DNA from: an uncultured Eubacteriales bacterium
GTDB taxonomy: Bacteria; Bacillota; Clostridia; Peptostreptococcales; Anaerovoracaceae
Assembly: GCA_900315125.1 (NCBI GenBank)
Contig: OMXT01000061.1
Location: 1-44,834 of the forward strand
Reading direction: 5' to 3'
Length of the DNA stretch: 44,834 nt
In this document: positions 42,243-44,834 of the stretch, piece by piece
Layout: every line of letters begins with the position of its first letter
Position numbering within the stretch: the first letter of the stretch is position 1
Made by a program: the position numbers and the translations under genes
The notes under the pieces: model-generated
Databases searched by the model: none
Told to the model about the DNA's origin: nothing
The model's input: only the letters and a program-made list of their open reading frames with translations

Positions 42243-43259
42243 ATGAAGAGAATCGCTTCCATAATTGCTGCGGCGCTGATGGCCGCTGTTATCATTATAC
42301 CACAGACCGGCTGTGCCGCAAAGACGGAACCCGTTTCCCGGGAGAGTTTCTACTTTGACACAACGTGCAGCATCACCGTCTATGACATGAAGGATATGAG
42401 CGAGGATAATGCCGCGGAGGCGATCACCGGCGCCTTTAAGGAATGCAGTCATTACGAGGAGCTTCTGAGCAAGACCAAAGAGGGAACGGACATTTACCGC
42501 ATCAATCATGCAGGGGGCAAGCCGGTTACCTGTGATCCGGAAACGATTAAGGTGATAAAAAAGGGCCTGGAATACTGCCGGCTGACGGATGGGCAATTCG
42601 ACATCACCATCGGCAAAGCGGAGGATCTCTATGATTTCCACGGAACGGATCAGGTCCCTCCGACGTCCGCGGAGCTGAAAGAGGCCATGAAGTACGTGGA
42701 CTACCGTCAGGTCCATATCGACGGGAATACGGTGACCATGGGAACACCGAAGGGGGAGATCGATCTGGGCGCCATAGCCAAGGGATATATTGCGGATCGT
42801 GTGTGTGATTACCTGCGTGAGAAAGACGTCACCAGCGCTATCGTGAGCCTCGGAGGCAATGTGGAATGCGTCGGGGACAAAGGCGGGACCGACTTTTCCA
42901 TCGGCATCGAGAGACCCTATTCGGACCAGCGGGAGATCGTAGGATCGACGCCTCTTTCTGACGGCACGATCGTCACGTCGGGCACATATGAGAGGTATTA
43001 TAAATATAAGGGAAAGATCTATCATCATATTCTGTCCTCAGAAACAGGGCTGCCTGTTGATACGGACGTGGTGGGCGTCAGCATCCGGTCTTCCGCCGGC
43101 CATTCTGTGGACTGCGACGGTCTCTCCACCACCTGCTTGATCCTGGGCAGTAAGGATGCGAAGAAGCTGATAGAAAGTAAAGACGGATATGAAGCGCTGT
43201 TTATTCTCGAGGACGATAAGATCACTAAGACAGATGGTTTCCGTTTCCAGGCAGAGTAG
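42243..43259 (+). CDS. apbE: FAD:protein FMN transferase (lipoprotein)
   Basis: A 338-residue ApbE that transfers FMN from FAD to serine or threonine of target proteins such as RnfG and RnfD. It is a lipoprotein: signal peptide residues 1-19 with lipobox TGCA (Cys20). Catalytic blocks: FDTTCSITVYD near 34-44; GEIDLGAIAKGYIAD near 177-191; SLGGNVE; the nucleotide and metal block TIVTSGTYERYYKYKG near 242-257; and HHILSSETGLP. Full length. AAAGGAAG precedes ATG 42243. Its closeness to the rnf operon and the NusG-II/Gx pair fits a maturation role for Rnf. Confidence 0.95.
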   Translation: MKRIASIIAAALMAAVIIIPQTGCAAKTEPVSRESFYFDTTCSITVYDMKDMSEDNAAEAITGAFKECSHYEELLSKTKEGTDIYRINHAGGKPVTCDPETIKVIKKGLEYCRLTDGQFDITIGKAEDLYDFHGTDQVPPTSAELKEAMKYVDYRQVHIDGNTVTMGTPKGEIDLGAIAKGYIADRVCDYLREKDVTSAIVSLGGNVECVGDKGGTDFSIGIERPYSDQREIVGSTPLSDGTIVTSGTYERYYKYKGKIYHHILSSETGLPVDTDVVGVSIRSSAGHSVDCDGLSTTCLILGSKDAKKLIESKDGYEALFILEDDKITKTDGFRFQAE

Positions 43260-43288
43260 CCTTTGTAATAAAAAAGCAATGGAGGAGC

Positions 43289-44647
43289 ATGAAGAGATCC
43301 AACAATAATTCCATAGAGATGCTCTCCGGTTCCATCGGAGATAAGATCCTGCAGTTTGCCGTACCACTGGCGGCGACGGGCATTCTCCAGCAGCTTTTTA
43401 ATGCTGCGGATGTGGCGATCGTCGGTCAGTTCGTGGGGAAGGAGGCCATGGCCGCCGTGGGCAGCAACAGTCCGGTCATCGGGCTGCTTGTCAACTGTTT
43501 TATGGGGATCGCCATCGGCGTCAACGTGACCATCGCCCGGTTCATCGGCAGCCGAAACCCCCATTTTATCCGCCGCTCTGTTCATACAGCCGTTGCGTTC
43601 GCAGCAGCAGCCGGCGTCGTTATGACGATCCTGGGCGAGCTGATTGCCGCGCCCATGATCCATCTTCTGGGCGTTCCGGATAACATAGAATCCATGGCGC
43701 TTATATATATACGGATTTATTTCCTCGGTCTGCCTGTGATCTTTCTGTATAATTTTGAATCTGCCATATTCCGCAGCGTAGGGGATACCCGCACGCCGCT
43801 GATCTGCCTGATCGTCGCCGGCGTCAGCAATGTGGCTCTCAATCTTTTTTTCGTAATCGTTGTAAATATGTCCGTTGCCGGTGTGGCCCTGGCTACGGTC
43901 CTTTCCAACCTGATCAGTTCCGCGCTGCTGTTTACACTGCTCGTCCGGCGGACGGACAGTATCCGGCTTCATCCGAAGTTCTTGGGGATCCACGGTGACG
44001 TGCTGAAGATCATGATAAGGATCGGGCTTCCGGCGGGACTCCAGAGCATGGTGTTTGCTCTGTCCAACCTGTGTATCCAGTCGGCGATCAACAGCCTGGG
44101 CTCTGACGTCATGGCCGCCAGCGCCGCAGCATTTAATATCGAGATCATCATGTTCTATATTCTGAACGCCTTCGGTCAGGCGTGCACCACCTTCGTAGGT
44201 CAGAATTACGGCGCGGGCAACATGAAGCGCTGCCGCAGAGTCACGCGGATCTCGGTGATCCAGGACCTGATCTTCGTTTTCGCAGGATCCATGCTGATCC
44301 TTTATTTCGGGCGCGTTCTCCTGGGACTCTTCAACCGGGATCCTGTGATCGCATCCATCGGCATCATCCGGCTGAAATACATACTGGGCGGCGAGGTGAT
44401 CAACGCGTTTATGGAAGTACTGTCCGGCGCCATGCGGGGCTACGGATTCTCCCTCGTTCCGGCACTGATCGCGCTCTTTGGGATCTGCGGCACCCGCATC
44501 GCCTGGGTGTGGTTCCTGTTTCCCAGTCACAGGACATTTGAGACGCTGTGCGCTGTTTACCCTCTGAGCTGGGCAGTTACCGCTGCTGTCATAGTCATTG
44601 CCTACTTACTGTTTATCCGGCGTGTCAGGGCTTACAACGAACGCTAA
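43289..44647 (+). CDS. MATE family efflux transporter
   Basis: A 452-residue exporter with twelve predicted transmembrane helices in two six-helix halves, of the NorM/DinF superfamily (the DinF-like clostridial group). Seen: opening LSGSIGDKILQFAVPLAATGILQQLFN, the halves joined near residue 225-235, and the repeat motif GLPAGLQSMVFALSN starting the second half. Substrates are probably cationic drugs or metabolites, exchanged with Na+ or H+. GGAGGAG lies just upstream of ATG 43289. It follows apbE by 29 bases with no terminator seen. Confidence 0.9.
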   Translation: MKRSNNNSIEMLSGSIGDKILQFAVPLAATGILQQLFNAADVAIVGQFVGKEAMAAVGSNSPVIGLLVNCFMGIAIGVNVTIARFIGSRNPHFIRRSVHTAVAFAAAAGVVMTILGELIAAPMIHLLGVPDNIESMALIYIRIYFLGLPVIFLYNFESAIFRSVGDTRTPLICLIVAGVSNVALNLFFVIVVNMSVAGVALATVLSNLISSALLFTLLVRRTDSIRLHPKFLGIHGDVLKIMIRIGLPAGLQSMVFALSNLCIQSAINSLGSDVMAASAAAFNIEIIMFYILNAFGQACTTFVGQNYGAGNMKRCRRVTRISVIQDLIFVFAGSMLILYFGRVLLGLFNRDPVIASIGIIRLKYILGGEVINAFMEVLSGAMRGYGFSLVPALIALFGICGTRIAWVWFLFPSHRTFETLCAVYPLSWAVTAAVIVIAYLLFIRRVRAYNER

Positions 44648-44732
44648 TGTCCTTGTTTCCGTTACATGATTCACGCGGTAAGTTTTCCGGGTCAAGATCC
44701 GGCATCATAACAATAAATGCATAATTCTTCAT
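44625..44732 (-). CDS. Very small minus-strand ORF, possible truncated gene
   Basis: A 35-codon frame starting MKNYAFIVMMPDLDPEN, with AGGAGG at 44746-44741 and eight bases to its ATG at 44732. It overlaps the end of the MATE gene by 23 bases. The start resembles, from memory, DUF6506-type small proteins, which are about 100 residues; the rest reads as non-homologous. It is thus a real short gene, a truncated remnant or a chance frame. The remaining sequence to the window end (44733-44834) shows only a possible minus-strand -10. Confidence 0.35.
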   Translation of the reverse strand: MKNYAFIVMMPDLDPENLPRESCNGNKDISVRCKP

Positions 44733-44834
44733 TTTCCATACCTCCTGATGTTAGTGTAAAATAGATGTGGAGGTTTTAGGGAGAAGAGGATAATCCGAGA
44801 GAATAAAATAGAGGCCACCTTCTTGTGATAGAAT

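Overview
The window reads as chromosomal DNA of a strictly anaerobic Clostridia-type Firmicute; genus is not resolvable. Pointers are a complete Rnf complex in clostridial order (C-D-G-E-A-B), many ferredoxin-type proteins, strong AGGAGG-like ribosome binding sites, a GntR/YtrA-ABC cassette, GTG and TTG starts, and sigma-A type promoters with 17-base spacers. No rRNA, tRNA, CRISPR array, phage or insertion sequence was seen.

Layout. (1) 1-14.2 kb, plus strand: a small GNAT protein, then a tightly packed run: RND exporter, HydE-like radical SAM enzyme, NifH-like, NifD-like and NifK-like proteins, HypF, HypC, HypD and HypE, then a small membrane-anchored protein. (2) 14.4-15.1 kb: a two-cluster ferredoxin-like protein. 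(3) 15.1-18.0 kb, minus strand: a YtrA-type GntR regulator, ABC ATPase and ABC permease. (4) 18.0-18.7 kb: a gene-free stretch with a perfect palindrome, heptad repeats, three 83-bp tandem repeats and a promoter. (5) 18.7-26.7 kb: a THUMP-type rRNA methyltransferase, two low-complexity membrane proteins and a UPF0182 protein. (6) 26.8-33.4 kb: glutamine synthetase, SerS, a broken gene, cardiolipin synthase and an Orn/Lys/Arg decarboxylase. (7) 33.6-38.7 kb: the rnfCDGEAB operon. (8) 38.8-42.2 kb, minus strand: a NusG-II protein, a Gx/Hpre-type transporter and a SUV3-like helicase. (9) 42.2-44.8 kb: ApbE, a MATE exporter and a tiny minus-strand ORF.

How the genes may work together. The Rnf complex couples ferredoxin oxidation to NAD+ reduction and ion pumping. 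ApbE, 3.6 kb away, is the expected flavin transferase for RnfG and RnfD. The most unusual assembly is the 4.36-13.6 kb block. It joins a HydE-family radical SAM enzyme to a nitrogenase-like reductase (electron-donor ATPase plus two catalytic-type subunits with a reduced cysteine set) and to the complete HypCDEF set that makes Fe(CN)2CO. No hydrogenase structural gene, HypA/HypB, HydF or HydG is present in the window. I infer a possible biosynthetic line for an organometallic or otherwise reduced cofactor; the sequence alone does not prove it. The RND gene overlaps hydE by ATGA and may be co-translated with it.
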